DNA of 64,000 bases from Salinispora tropica CNB-440 (GCF_000016425.1 NC_009380.1:3910144-3974143), one strand, 5' to 3'. Shown: positions 8,181 to 16,336, counted from the stretch's first letter. A program made the numbers and translations. Notes: generated by a model not told the origin, from the letters alone.

Positions 8181-8402
8181 ATGAATGTCGGTGAACTTCG
8201 AGAGTGGCTATCTACCCAAGACGACCGGTCCCCTGTATACGTCCTAGGCATCAGCGAAAGTAGCGAGTCTGTGGAGGAGTGGACCGTCAGTATGGGTACT
8301 GGCCAGGGTCCGTCCGACGAGGTGGACGCTGTGACTATCTCGTGGGTGCATTCCGAAGCGGCCAAGGCGAGGTACGAGGAGCGGTACAGGGCGCAGGAGT
8401 AA
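8181..8402 (+). CDS. Small hypothetical protein, DUF6225-like
   Basis: This 73-residue acidic protein begins MNVGELREWLSTQDDRSPVYVLG, a layout like small DUF6225-type proteins (an LR..L..LPDD.PV core). No signal peptide or membrane segment is present. It diverges from the neighbouring hypothetical gene with an 82-nt gap and lies inside the element. The family assignment is by pattern memory only. Confidence 0.5.
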   Translation: MNVGELREWLSTQDDRSPVYVLGISESSESVEEWTVSMGTGQGPSDEVDAVTISWVHSEAAKARYEERYRAQE

Positions 8403-8584
8403 TGAGGTCACTGGCTGAGTGACTAAAGCTCGATGATGAGGACGAGGTAGTCAACTGCTTGCGTCGGGGCGGCGTGGACGGACCACTCAGGATTCGCCCC
8501 GTACCTCGACGTCGGCAGCACCACGGACAGTGCGGAGGAGTTCCCGTCAGCGTCCGAACCTGTGTTCGGTCCATCAGTGCTTCC

Positions 8585-8838
8585 CTACCGGGACGGCACC
8601 TCATATCGGGGCGCGGCCGGCGTGCCCAGCAGGACGCCCAGCCACGGCCACCGTGCCTCGGCCACCCTGATGAGGCCGTAGTAGCCGCCCACCGCCCATA
8701 CGACCACACCAGCGGTGAGGGCGGTGGACGAGTCGGCGTCGAGGACGATCCCGCCTGTGAGGCCAGCCACGCCAGCAGGGCACCAACCCCGGCGGGAACC
8801 GCGGTGCGGATCAGGGAGATCAGGTAGTCGTGGGTCAT
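8585..8838 (-). pseudogene. Frameshifted small two-helix membrane protein (holin-like)
   Basis: The start has a good RBS (AGAAGGA) before the ATG at 8838 and reads MTHDYLISLIRTAVPAGVG with a membrane helix. At about 8750, in a C-run on the + strand, the frame is lost. One extra base there would continue as AGIVLDADSSTALTAGVVV with a second helix and a tail RWPWLGVLLGTPAAP to the stop at 8585. The intact product would be about 84 residues, the size and topology of small phage- or element-borne membrane proteins. One missing G (minus strand) explains the break. A sequencing error cannot be excluded. Confidence 0.65.
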
Positions 8839-8910
8839 CGGGTTCCTTCTGGGGGTAGGGCTACGCGTCTGCCAACGGTGGCAATGTCTCGTTCAGGCAT
8901 GTTTTTCGTG

Positions 8911-8924
8911 TTCATGTCTTAATG
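8911..8924 (+). promoter_or_regulatory. Shared Pmp upstream motif, copy 2
   Basis: TTCATGTCTTAATG is identical to the minus-strand copy at 3864-3877. It ends 113 nt before the ATG at 9038. The following leader shares CTGGTAGCCGAGG and GGGGAAGGAC with the other paralog. Confidence 0.5.
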
Positions 8925-9037
8925 GGGTTTGTGTCGGTTTAGCTCGGGTTGGTTGCTATCGCCTGCCTGGTAGCCGAGGAGCCGCCTGCCCTGGGTGGTG
9001 GTTGCTCGCCGTTCACGGGGAAGGACACCCAGACCGC

Positions 9038-10405
9038 ATGGACCAGCACCACGACCACGAACCAGATAGGCCCGGTGGACGCCGAGCGAGGTCACGGTGG
9101 TGGGCCGTCGGACTGGCCGGTATGACCGGCCTGGCCCTCACCACCAGCCTCAGCATCGGCGGCGCGCCGGCTATCGGCGCCGTCGACGGCACTGTCACCG
9201 CCGCCGACGACGACCGGCCAGGAAGACCTGACCACGCCTCCACCAACACCAAGGACCACAAGGGCAAGGGAACGAAGGACAAACGCAAGGGCACACCGGT
9301 CCCGTGTGACGCCGATGCGCTGATCGCGGCGATCACCCTGGCCAACGCCCGCGGCGGTGCCGTCCTCGACCTTGCCGGCAAGTGCACCTACCTGCTTACC
9401 GCCGACATCGACGACGGTGCCGGCCTGCCCGCCATCACCGCCCCGATCACCCTCAACGGCGGCAAGGACACCACCATCACACGCGCCGCCGCCGCTGAAC
9501 CGTTCAGAATCCTCACCGTCGACACGGACGGCGACCTCACCCTCAACAAGCTGAAAATCACCGGTGGACAGACCGCTGCCGACGAGGACGGGGGAGGGAT
9601 CCTGGTCAACATCGGCGGAAAGTTGATCATCGGCTACAGTGCCATCACCCGTAACATCGCCAGCGACAACGGCGGCGGGATCGCCAACAACGGCACTGCC
9701 ATTGTCAGTAACTCCACCGTCAGCCACAACACAGCTGGTTCAATTGGCGGTGGTGTCGTCAGCGTCGGCGTACTCGACATCAGGGCGTCCCACGTGTCCG
9801 CCAATACCGCCCTCGCCGGAGCGGCTGGGGTGTTCAGCGGGGGCACAACCCGGATCAAGCGGAGTACCATTACCGCCAACCATGCCCAGGTGGGAAATGT
9901 TGGCGGCCTTGTCGTCCTTGGAACCGGCACCGTTTCGGATACCCGGATCACGAACAATACCGCCCCGGAGGGTGGCGGCGTCGTTTTGGGGTCCGGTGGA
10001 CAACTCACACTCAGATCCGTAACCATCGCCGGAAACACGGCTAGGACGGGTCGTTCTGGTGGCCTAGGAATTGACCCAAACGCATCAGTTGTTGTCGAGG
10101 ACAGCATCATCAAAAACAATGACGCCATCGACGGCGGCGGTATCTACAGCTTCGCCGAGGTGGTGTTACGGCGCACGGTGCTTACCGGTAACCAGGCAGG
10201 CAACGAGGGTGGCGGCATCTACAACACTTCCGACGGCGAGATCAACCTCTTCTCAACAAAGATCATGAAAAACGTTGCCATCACCGACGGCGGCGGGATC
10301 TTCAACCAGGCGGGCGGGACGGTCGAGTTGAATACCGCCACCGGCACCACCGTGGTCAAGAACCGGCCGAACAACTGCGTCAACGTCACCGGCTGCCCGG
10401 GCTGA
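9038..10405 (+). CDS. Secreted Pmp-like right-handed beta-helix protein (inside element)
   Basis: This 455-residue paralog has the His-rich tail MDQHHDHEPDR, the signal segment WWAVGLAGMTGLALT, a Lys-rich linker, the entry motif PVPCDADALIAAI with KCTYLL, GGG repeats and the cap NNCVNVTGCPG. ATG 9038 follows GGGGAAGGAC by 13 nt; an upstream in-frame start at 9002 is less likely. Its repeats (for example KSTIT-like and GGGIANNG units) diverge from the others in the middle. A hairpin terminator follows at 10429-10470. It is the only gene in the element that looks intact and of substantial size. The function is unknown. Confidence 0.85.
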   Translation: MDQHHDHEPDRPGGRRARSRWWAVGLAGMTGLALTTSLSIGGAPAIGAVDGTVTAADDDRPGRPDHASTNTKDHKGKGTKDKRKGTPVPCDADALIAAITLANARGGAVLDLAGKCTYLLTADIDDGAGLPAITAPITLNGGKDTTITRAAAAEPFRILTVDTDGDLTLNKLKITGGQTAADEDGGGILVNIGGKLIIGYSAITRNIASDNGGGIANNGTAIVSNSTVSHNTAGSIGGGVVSVGVLDIRASHVSANTALAGAAGVFSGGTTRIKRSTITANHAQVGNVGGLVVLGTGTVSDTRITNNTAPEGGGVVLGSGGQLTLRSVTIAGNTARTGRSGGLGIDPNASVVVEDSIIKNNDAIDGGGIYSFAEVVLRRTVLTGNQAGNEGGGIYNTSDGEINLFSTKIMKNVAITDGGGIFNQAGGTVELNTATGTTVVKNRPNNCVNVTGCPG

Positions 10406-10428
10406 CCCCGTCGCCCGCGTATCACGAG

Positions 10429-10470
10429 GGACCCCGCCCCTGCCGCCCGTAGACGGTAGGGGCGGGGTCC
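10429..10470 (+). terminator. Terminator after third complete Pmp-like gene
   Basis: A 17-bp stem with one mismatch (10429-10445 with 10454-10470) and an 8-nt loop is followed by TTCCTCGTTAT. It lies 23 nt after the stop codon. Confidence 0.75.
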
Positions 10471-10489
10471 TTCCTCGTTATGGTCGGGG

Positions 10490-10801
10490 ATGGTGGATGT
10501 GCCGTCACTGCCGCAGCGACAGCGGCTGCTCCTGGCCGAGCTGTCCAGCGTGGCCCGCCGCTACGGCACCGACGGCATGAGGGACGCGCCCCGCGAGGCA
10601 GCGGTCGCCGCGGTACGGGCGGTCACCGACGATCCCGTACTGCTGGGTATCCAGGCCGGGGCGGCGCTGGTCGACCCGTACGGGGTCAGCCGACCAATGG
10701 TGGAACTGCTCCAGGCCGCTGGTGCGGACATGACCGTCGCGCGGAAGCACGCTGCTGAGGTGCGGGAACGGCTGAGCGCCGGTCGAGGCAGGGCACCCTG
10801 A
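10490..10801 (+). CDS. Hypothetical protein coupled to integrase remnant
   Basis: This 103-residue ORF (MVDVPSLPQRQRLLLAEL at the start) is Ala/Arg-rich and predicted helical, with no recognised domain. Its TGA overlaps the ATG of the integrase remnant (TGATG), as small genes directly before element integrases often do. It could be a former excisionase-type or accessory gene, but no helix-turn-helix is clear. Confidence 0.5.
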   Translation: MVDVPSLPQRQRLLLAELSSVARRYGTDGMRDAPREAAVAAVRAVTDDPVLLGIQAGAALVDPYGVSRPMVELLQAAGADMTVARKHAAEVRERLSAGRGRAP

Positions 10802-11108
10802 TGCCCCGCCGCCGGTATCCCACCATCAGCAAAGGCCGTGACGGGTGGTTTCATGCCTGGGTCACGGTGCTGGCGGCAGCCCACCGACGCCGCAACTCGG
10901 CCCGCTGGTCCGTCGGGTTCGCGGTTGGCACTCGACAGGGGCGACGCTGCTTCTCGCCCAGGGAGTCGACATACGGGTGATCCAGGAGCTGCTCGGGCAC
11001 TCCTCGATCAAGATCGCCGAGGGATACACCCACGTCGCCTCGAAGCTGGCCCGGGACGCTACGAAGCGTATGGGAAAGCGGCTGTTCGGAACGCCAGGTA
11101 CACCCTGA
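10801..11108 (+). pseudogene. Tyrosine integrase with internal deletion
   Basis: From the ATG at 10801 the first frame gives MPRRRYPTISKGRDGWFHAW, the N-terminal signature of actinobacterial tyrosine integrases, but it runs to a stop at 10980 in non-homologous sequence. A second frame then gives STGATLLLAQGVDIRVIQEL, LLGHSSIKIAEGYTHV and a basic tail to the stop at 11108. That is box II of the catalytic domain, with its GH and the active tyrosine. The middle, including the arginine of box I and the HxxR motif, is gone. Roughly 300 codons are missing compared with usual family length. It cannot be active. Confidence 0.8.
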
Positions 11109-11122
11109 GGTACAGCCTTGAT
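11098..11122. repeat. Right arm-type repeat of the element
   Basis: 23 of 25 nt match 7696-7720. It overlaps the integrase stop codon and lies 32 nt inside the right core, so both element ends carry it in the same orientation. Confidence 0.5.
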
Positions 11123-11145
11123 TTTGGCGTACGTCAGGTTTTGCC

Positions 11146-11222
11146 TGGTGGGGCGGGCGGGACTTGAACCCGCGACCGAGGGATTATGAGTCCCCTGCTC
11201 TGACCAGCTGAGCTACCACCCC
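11146..11222 (-). tRNA. tRNA-Met (CAT)
   Basis: The 77-nt gene includes an encoded CCA. The acceptor GGGGTGG pairs with CCGCCCC with one T-G pair. The anticodon loop reads CTCATAA and the T-arm holds GTTCAAG. The CAT anticodon fits elongator Met, judged from the GGACTCATAATCC arm; an Ile tRNA with lysidine cannot be excluded by sequence alone. Its 3' half is the core of the integration site. Confidence 0.9.
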
Positions 11223-11364
11223 GACACCGCGCTGGATCGTACCCGCCTGGTTGATGAGTGGCCAGCACGAACCAGCTTCCCTCGGTCACCGCGTCCGGCG
11301 CAGTGGCACGATGGGCAACGCGAGGATAACAGTGTGCTCCCGACCCCATTCCGCCGAGGAGCTG

Positions 11365-12606
11365 TCAGGCCGCTGGCCGCAGGTACGCGAGGACCGCGCC
11401 GGCGGTACGCCAGCCGCTGGCCAGCGCGCCCTGGATCGACGGGCTGTCCCGGTGGTCACCGGCGACGAAGAGACCGCCCCCAAGCGCCACCGGCCGTCGC
11501 AGTTGACCCTGCGGCGGTGGTGCGGCGGGGAGCGCCTCGGCGATGGTGACGGTGCTCAGGTGAGCCCAGTCGGCGGTGGAGTGTCCGTAGAGGCGGGCCA
11601 GCTCGGCCCGGATCACCGGCTCGGGTGGGGCGGTGGGGCCCACCATCGAGGTGGCGACGAGGTGCTGGCCCTTCGGCGCGTACGTCGGTGCCGCCCGGCT
11701 GACGACGACGGTGTTGGCGATCAGTTCTCGGCGGTCCCCGTCCACGAGCAGGATCGGTTCGTCCAGGGGCGCTGTCTCGGTGGCGTGGTACCAGGTCGTG
11801 TAGCTGTGCATGCGTACCGGTGCCAACACCGGCAGCAGGCTGGTCGCCGAGGGTGGGTCCACGGCGACCACGACGGCCCGGGCGGTGACGTCACCGGCCG
11901 GGGTCCGCACCCGGCCTGGCGCGACGTGGCCAACCGGGGTGTCCACGTCGATCAGGTCGGCGGGGAGCGGGGCGGCGATCGCGTACGGCAACGCGGCCAT
12001 CCCCTTGGCGGGCAGGCCGATACGGCCCCGGACGAAGGAGCGCAGGACCATCGCGAGGACGTGGCTGGAGGTCTCCAACTGGCGTTCGAGGAAGACGCCG
12101 GAGAGAAACGGCCGCAGCAGCTCCTCGATGATGCTGTCGGAGAGGCCGGCGCGACGCAGTGCCGCCTCGGTAGTGGTCTCCGGGGCGTCGAGAAGCCGCC
12201 GCACGGGCACCGTGGCGGCGCCGGTCGCGAATGCGGCGAAGCGGAGTCGGTCCAGCAGTGACCCGACCCCGGCGAGCAGGGTGGTGGGCGCGCCGACGGG
12301 CTCACGTAGCGGGTTGACCAGTCGGGTGAGGGTGTCGCCGTGACGCACCAGCACCCCGGGGACGAGGTGCCCGAGGTCAAGCTGGTTCACGTCCAGCAGG
12401 GTGCCGAGCCGCGGGTAGGCGGTGTTGAGCACCTGGAAGCCCCGGTCGAGCCGGAACCCGTCGACGATGTCGGTGCCGACCCGGCCGCCGAGCCGGTCGC
12501 TCGCTTCGAGGAGGCGCCAGGGCACCCCGGCGCGGTGCAGCCGTCGCGCCGCCGCCAGACCGGCCAGACCGCCACCGACGATCACCACGTCGGTGTCAAC
12601 CGGCAT
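11365..12606 (-). CDS. FAD-dependent amine-oxidase/desaturase-type oxidoreductase
   Basis: This 413-residue flavoprotein has an N-terminal dinucleotide-binding motif (VVIVGGGLAGLAAARRL, residues 8-24), the downstream SDRLGGRVGTD segment and a C-terminal FAD contact (LFVAGDHRDSPSIQGALASG). The layout is that of protoporphyrinogen oxidase, phytoene desaturase and amine oxidase relatives; the substrate is not readable. The ATG is 11 nt inside the end of the MMPL transporter gene, so the two are coupled. A lipid- or pigment-related oxidation linked to export by the MMPL protein is a plausible inference. Confidence 0.85.
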   Translation of the reverse strand: MPVDTDVVIVGGGLAGLAAARRLHRAGVPWRLLEASDRLGGRVGTDIVDGFRLDRGFQVLNTAYPRLGTLLDVNQLDLGHLVPGVLVRHGDTLTRLVNPLREPVGAPTTLLAGVGSLLDRLRFAAFATGAATVPVRRLLDAPETTTEAALRRAGLSDSIIEELLRPFLSGVFLERQLETSSHVLAMVLRSFVRGRIGLPAKGMAALPYAIAAPLPADLIDVDTPVGHVAPGRVRTPAGDVTARAVVVAVDPPSATSLLPVLAPVRMHSYTTWYHATETAPLDEPILLVDGDRRELIANTVVVSRAAPTYAPKGQHLVATSMVGPTAPPEPVIRAELARLYGHSTADWAHLSTVTIAEALPAAPPPQGQLRRPVALGGGLFVAGDHRDSPSIQGALASGWRTAGAVLAYLRPAA

Positions 12607-14740
12607 CGCGCGCCTCCCGTTCGCCGCCGACCCGGGCCAGCCGGCTCGGCCACCAGATCTTCGACCCTATGTCGTACGCGAGGGCGGGCACCAGCAGCGA
12701 GCGGACGATGATCGTGTCGATGAGGACGCCCACGGCGACCGCCACGCCCAGTTCGATGAGCACCACCAGCGGGAGGACGGCCAGGGCACTGAAGGTCGCG
12801 GCGAGCACCACACCGGCGGAGGTGATGACACCTCCGGTGACGACGAGCCCGTACAGCACGCCGGAGCGGGTGCCCCGCTTCACCGACTCCTGCCGGATTC
12901 GGCTCATCAGGAAGATGTTGTAGTCGATGCCGAGGGCGACCAGGAAGACGAAGGCGAACAGCGGGAAGGAGGCGTCCACGCCGGGGAAGTCGAAGAGGTA
13001 TTTGAAGATCAGCGCGCACAGGCCCAGCGTGGCGCCGTACGAGAGCAGCACGGTGGCGACGAGCAGCAACGGGGCGAGCAGGGCACGCAGCAGCAGCGCC
13101 AGGATAACGGCGATGACACTGAGGACTACCGGGATGATGACGTTGCGGTCTCGGGTGGAGGCGTCAGCGGTGTCGATGTTGATTGCGGTGACGCCGCCGA
13201 CGACCGCGTCGGCGGCGGGTACGGCGTGGACCGCCACCCGTAGCTCGCGGATGGTTTCCTCGGCACCGTCGGAGTCCGGCGCGTCGGCGAGTGTCGCCTC
13301 AAGTTGCACGATGCCGTCGACGACTCTCGGCGGCTCGATCATTTCTGAGTCGTCTTCCGACCCCGAGCCCGGGCCGGCGCCGGGGCGGTCGGTGACCGGT
13401 CGTACCGCCACGACTCCGGGCGTCTCCTGGGCCACGGCGGCGACCTGCTCGGCGGTCTCCTGGCGGGTGAAGATCACGGCCGGGCTCCCGGTGCCGGCCG
13501 GGTAGTGGCGGGCGATCGCCTCCTGGCCCGCGACCGAGTCCGTCCGCTCGGTGAACAGGTCACTCTCGCCCAGCGTTGTCGCGCCCAGCTGGGTGAGGCC
13601 GAGCGTGAGCGCAGCCAGCGCGAACGCGGTTACCAGCCACACCGATCGGTGCCGGCGGGCGACGAACCGCGCGACGCGACCCCAGACGCCGTGTTCGGTC
13701 TGCGGCTCGGCGTGGTCAAGTCGCGGCTGGCGCGGCCAGAACGCCCGGCGTCCGCCGAGCACGAGCAGCGCGGGTAGGAGGGTGAGCATCACCAGCAGGG
13801 TGGCTCCGATGCCGATGGCGGCGACCGGTCCGAGGGCCTGGTTGGAGGTCAGGCTGGAGAGCAGCAGGCAGAGCAGGCTGGCGATGGTGGTGCCGGCGGA
13901 GGCGGCGATCGCCGGGGCGGAGCCGCGCCAGGCCGCCAGCATGGCGGAGGCGGGCCGGTCGTGCCGGTGTAGCTCTTCCCGGTACCGGGCGACCAGCAGC
14001 AGGGCGTAGTCGGTGCCGGCACCGAAGACCAGCACGGTGAGGATGCCCTGCGCCTGCCCGTCGAGTGTCAGGACGTCGGCCTCGGCGAGCCGGTAGACGA
14101 TCGCGGTGGCCAGCGAGAACGACATGCCCGCGGCAAGCAGCGGGAAGATCCACAGCACGGGACTGCGGTAGACGACCAGCAGGATGAGGAGCACCACGCA
14201 GAGGGTGACCAGCAGCAGCCTCCCGTCGATCGCCGAGAAGACATCGATCAGGTCGGCGAGCAGGCCGGCCGGCCCGGTGACGTTGATGGTGAGCCCGTCT
14301 CGATCCGCGCCGACGACGCCCCGCAGCTCTGCCACGACGTTGGCGATCTCCTCGCCCTGCTCGTCATCAACCGGGACGATCACCTGGACCGCCTGCCCGT
14401 CCGCACTGGGGACCGGCGGCGGCAGCGGGCCGACCACGCCGGGCAGTTCGGCGATCTCGGCCGTGTCGGCGGCGATCTGCTGCCGGTCGGCGTCGGTGAT
14501 GCCGCTGGTGCGTTCGTAGACGATGAGCGCCGGGGTGGTCAGTTGGTCCACGAAGAGTTCGGAGAGGTCCTGGGCTCGGGTCGCCTCGGCGTCGGTGGGG
14601 AGGAAGGCAGCGTTGTCGTTGGTGGCGACCTCGCTGAGCCGGCCGGTATACGGCCCGGCAAGGCCGCCAACCACCAGCCAGGCGAGCGCGATGAGTAGGG
14701 CGACCAGCGTGCCCCGACCCCACGCACCTTTCCTGGACAT
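12596..14740 (-). CDS. MMPL family RND-type transporter
   Basis: This 714-residue inner-membrane protein has the MMPL layout. One N-terminal helix (LVALLIALAWLVVGGL) is followed by an extracytoplasmic domain, a block of about five helices with GAGTDYALLLVARYREEL, a second extracytoplasmic domain, and a final helix block with VALGIDYNIFLMSRIRQES. Such transporters export lipids, polyketides or drugs using the proton gradient. ATG 14740 was chosen because it begins the first helix; the frame is open further upstream without homology. It overlaps the downstream FAD oxidoreductase by 11 nt. Confidence 0.85.
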   Translation of the reverse strand: MSRKGAWGRGTLVALLIALAWLVVGGLAGPYTGRLSEVATNDNAAFLPTDAEATRAQDLSELFVDQLTTPALIVYERTSGITDADRQQIAADTAEIAELPGVVGPLPPPVPSADGQAVQVIVPVDDEQGEEIANVVAELRGVVGADRDGLTINVTGPAGLLADLIDVFSAIDGRLLLVTLCVVLLILLVVYRSPVLWIFPLLAAGMSFSLATAIVYRLAEADVLTLDGQAQGILTVLVFGAGTDYALLLVARYREELHRHDRPASAMLAAWRGSAPAIAASAGTTIASLLCLLLSSLTSNQALGPVAAIGIGATLLVMLTLLPALLVLGGRRAFWPRQPRLDHAEPQTEHGVWGRVARFVARRHRSVWLVTAFALAALTLGLTQLGATTLGESDLFTERTDSVAGQEAIARHYPAGTGSPAVIFTRQETAEQVAAVAQETPGVVAVRPVTDRPGAGPGSGSEDDSEMIEPPRVVDGIVQLEATLADAPDSDGAEETIRELRVAVHAVPAADAVVGGVTAINIDTADASTRDRNVIIPVVLSVIAVILALLLRALLAPLLLVATVLLSYGATLGLCALIFKYLFDFPGVDASFPLFAFVFLVALGIDYNIFLMSRIRQESVKRGTRSGVLYGLVVTGGVITSAGVVLAATFSALAVLPLVVLIELGVAVAVGVLIDTIIVRSLLVPALAYDIGSKIWWPSRLARVGGEREARDAG

Positions 14741-14891
14741 CCGCACCCACCCGATGCGCCATTCCGCGCGTAAGGGATCTTGGTCAACGTCTCCTATCCT
14801 GCCCCCCGGTTCCCTTTCCGGTGCCAGAACCGCCGGCAACAGCCGCTGTGGGTGATGCGCTGAATCGATGAGCCGGGTGCCGGAACGAAGA

Positions 14892-14919
14892 AAGCCCGCA
14901 GGCACGGGCCTACGGGCTT
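14892..14919 (-). terminator. Terminator after tRNA-Asn
   Basis: On the minus strand AAGCCCG-x-AGGC pairs with GCCT-x-CGGGCTT around a 4-nt loop, followed by a T-rich TTTCTTCG. It lies 14 nt after the tRNA 3' end. Confidence 0.7.
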
Positions 14920-14932
14920 GATGGGGAGGGAG

Positions 14933-15005
14933 CTCCCCCGTTTGGACTCGAACCAAAAACCTGCCGGTTAACAGCCGGCTGCTCTGCCAATTGAGCTACG
15001 GGGGA
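14933..15005 (-). tRNA. tRNA-Asn (GTT)
   Basis: A 73-nt cloverleaf with acceptor TCCCCCG/CGGGGGA, D-arm AGCTCAATTGGCAGAGC, anticodon loop CTGTTAA and T-loop TTCGAGT. The discriminator is G and CCA is not encoded. No element repeat was seen beside it. Confidence 0.93.
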
Positions 15006-15234
15006 TCGTGCCGCCGCCCGACTTCCGGGCTCCCGGTTCGCCGTGCGACGGGACAAGAGTACAGGACTCCCCGGGGTCCCGGGGCCGGGGGTTACCGGAC
15101 CATCGACGGGTGCCACCGCGGGCCGATCCCACCCAGCATTCAGGATGTTCCGGATAAATCGGCGTCGGGGCACCCAGATACCGACGCGGGGAGCAGGATG
15201 GGGAGTTAGCACGTCAGGTACGGAAGGAGCCGCC

Positions 15235-15555
15235 ATGCGCGGAAAGATCATGTTCCTTGGTGGGTTGGCGGTGGGATTCGTCCTGGGTGCCCGCGCCGGC
15301 CGGGAAGCGTACGAGGAGCTGGTGGTGTGGGGTCGCAAGGTCCTCGACCACCCGACCGTCCAGGAGGCGGCGGGGGTGGCGCAGGCACAAGCGAACCGGT
15401 TCTACAGTGAGGGCCGGGACAAGCTCGGTCACTCCAAGCTGGGCGAGACGTTCGGCGGCAACGGTCAGCGACGGGGCCTGACCGCCGCTGACGACCCCTT
15501 CGCCGGCACGCCGGTTACTGGTAGAGCAGCCGGCTCATCCGGCGGGACGCGATAA
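15235..15555 (+). CDS. YtxH-like small membrane-anchored protein
   Basis: This 106-residue protein has one N-terminal glycine-rich helix (IMFLGGLAVGFVLGARAG) directly followed by the RAGREAYEEL motif common to YtxH-type and similar actinobacterial proteins, then a helical tail. The role is unclear; stress association is known for some relatives. GGAAGGAG lies 6 nt before the ATG. Its last 41 bp overlap the 3' end of the opposite ABC permease gene, an antisense convergent overlap. Confidence 0.7.
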   Translation: MRGKIMFLGGLAVGFVLGARAGREAYEELVVWGRKVLDHPTVQEAAGVAQAQANRFYSEGRDKLGHSKLGETFGGNGQRRGLTAADDPFAGTPVTGRAAGSSGGTR

Positions 15556-16324
15556 AGAGGCCGACAGCCAGGACCACCAACAGGTATCCGATGTCGAGCA
15601 GCCACGTCCAGCCGCTACCGCCGACGGTGATCCCCCGGATCAGGTGCACCGCGCGGTAGAGCGGAGTCACCTCGACCAGCCAGCGCAGCAACGTCGGGTA
15701 GGCCTGCGCCGGGATGAACGTGCCGGAAAAGAGAAAGAGGACGAACTGCCCCGACCCCAGCAGGTCGAAGTCCTGCCAGCTCCGCATGAAGGTGGCGATC
15801 GTCATGCCGATCGCCCCGAACGTGAAACCGACCAGCACCGCCGCCGGGAAGGCGACCGCCGCCCGGGCGGCGGTGGTCAGATCCATCACCACCATCACCA
15901 CGAGGAACGCGCCAGAGTAGGCGCTGCCCCGGAGCATCGCCCAGGCCAGCTCACCGAGGGCGATCTCGAACGGCTGCACCGGAGTGGCGATCACCCCGTC
16001 GTACAGCTTCATGTACTTCATCTTGCCGAAGAAGTTGAAGGTGGTCTCCGCGAACGATCCGGTCATCGCGGACGAGGCGAGCATCGCGGGAGCGACGAAC
16101 GCCGCGTAGCTGACGACGGTTCCGCCGGGCAGCGTCAGGTCACCGACCAGCGCCCCCACCCCGACCCCGATGGAGAAGAGATAGAGCAGCGGCTCGAGGA
16201 AGCCGGAGACCAACAACAGCCAGTAGATCGACTTCAGGGCCGAGACGTTGCGTTCGGCCACCGAGGCCGACCGTCGCGACGCCGCCGAGACGTCCACCAG
16301 CCGGGGCAGCACCAGAGCGACCAT
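15515..16324 (-). CDS. ABC-2 type transporter permease
   Basis: This 269-residue integral membrane protein has about six helices and a central loop typical of the DrrB/NodJ-type ABC-2 family (GKMKYMKLYDGVIATPVQP). It forms a membrane channel with the permease encoded just upstream and the ATPase at 17188-18120. The three genes lie in one direction with short gaps. The system resembles daunorubicin-type exporters; the substrate is unknown. The 3' end overlaps the convergent YtxH-like gene. Confidence 0.85.
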   Translation of the reverse strand: MVALVLPRLVDVSAASRRSASVAERNVSALKSIYWLLLVSGFLEPLLYLFSIGVGVGALVGDLTLPGGTVVSYAAFVAPAMLASSAMTGSFAETTFNFFGKMKYMKLYDGVIATPVQPFEIALGELAWAMLRGSAYSGAFLVVMVVMDLTTAARAAVAFPAAVLVGFTFGAIGMTIATFMRSWQDFDLLGSGQFVLFLFSGTFIPAQAYPTLLRWLVEVTPLYRAVHLIRGITVGGSGWTWLLDIGYLLVVLAVGLFIASRRMSRLLYQ

Positions 16325-16336
16325 GACGCCCCCTTC

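Larger units (their letters stand above)
7585..11190. mobile_element. Decayed integrative element inserted at tRNA-Met
   Basis: A 36-nt segment of the 3' half of tRNA-Met (11155-11190) is repeated at 7585-7620 with one mismatch, as expected for core-site duplication by a tyrosine integrase. A 25-nt arm-like sequence lies just inside both ends (7696-7720 and 11098-11122, 23/25 identical). The interval carries two small conserved hypothetical genes, a frameshifted small membrane protein, a complete Pmp-like gene, an unknown ORF and an integrase with its middle deleted. No replication or transfer genes remain. It is therefore an immobile remnant of about 3.6 kb that still carries a Pmp gene. Confidence 0.7.

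Noticed and set aside
7585-11190. Complete conjugative element (AICE) or prophage
   Set aside because: No replication, FtsK/SpoIIIE-type transfer or capsid genes are present and the integrase is broken. Only a remnant is claimed.
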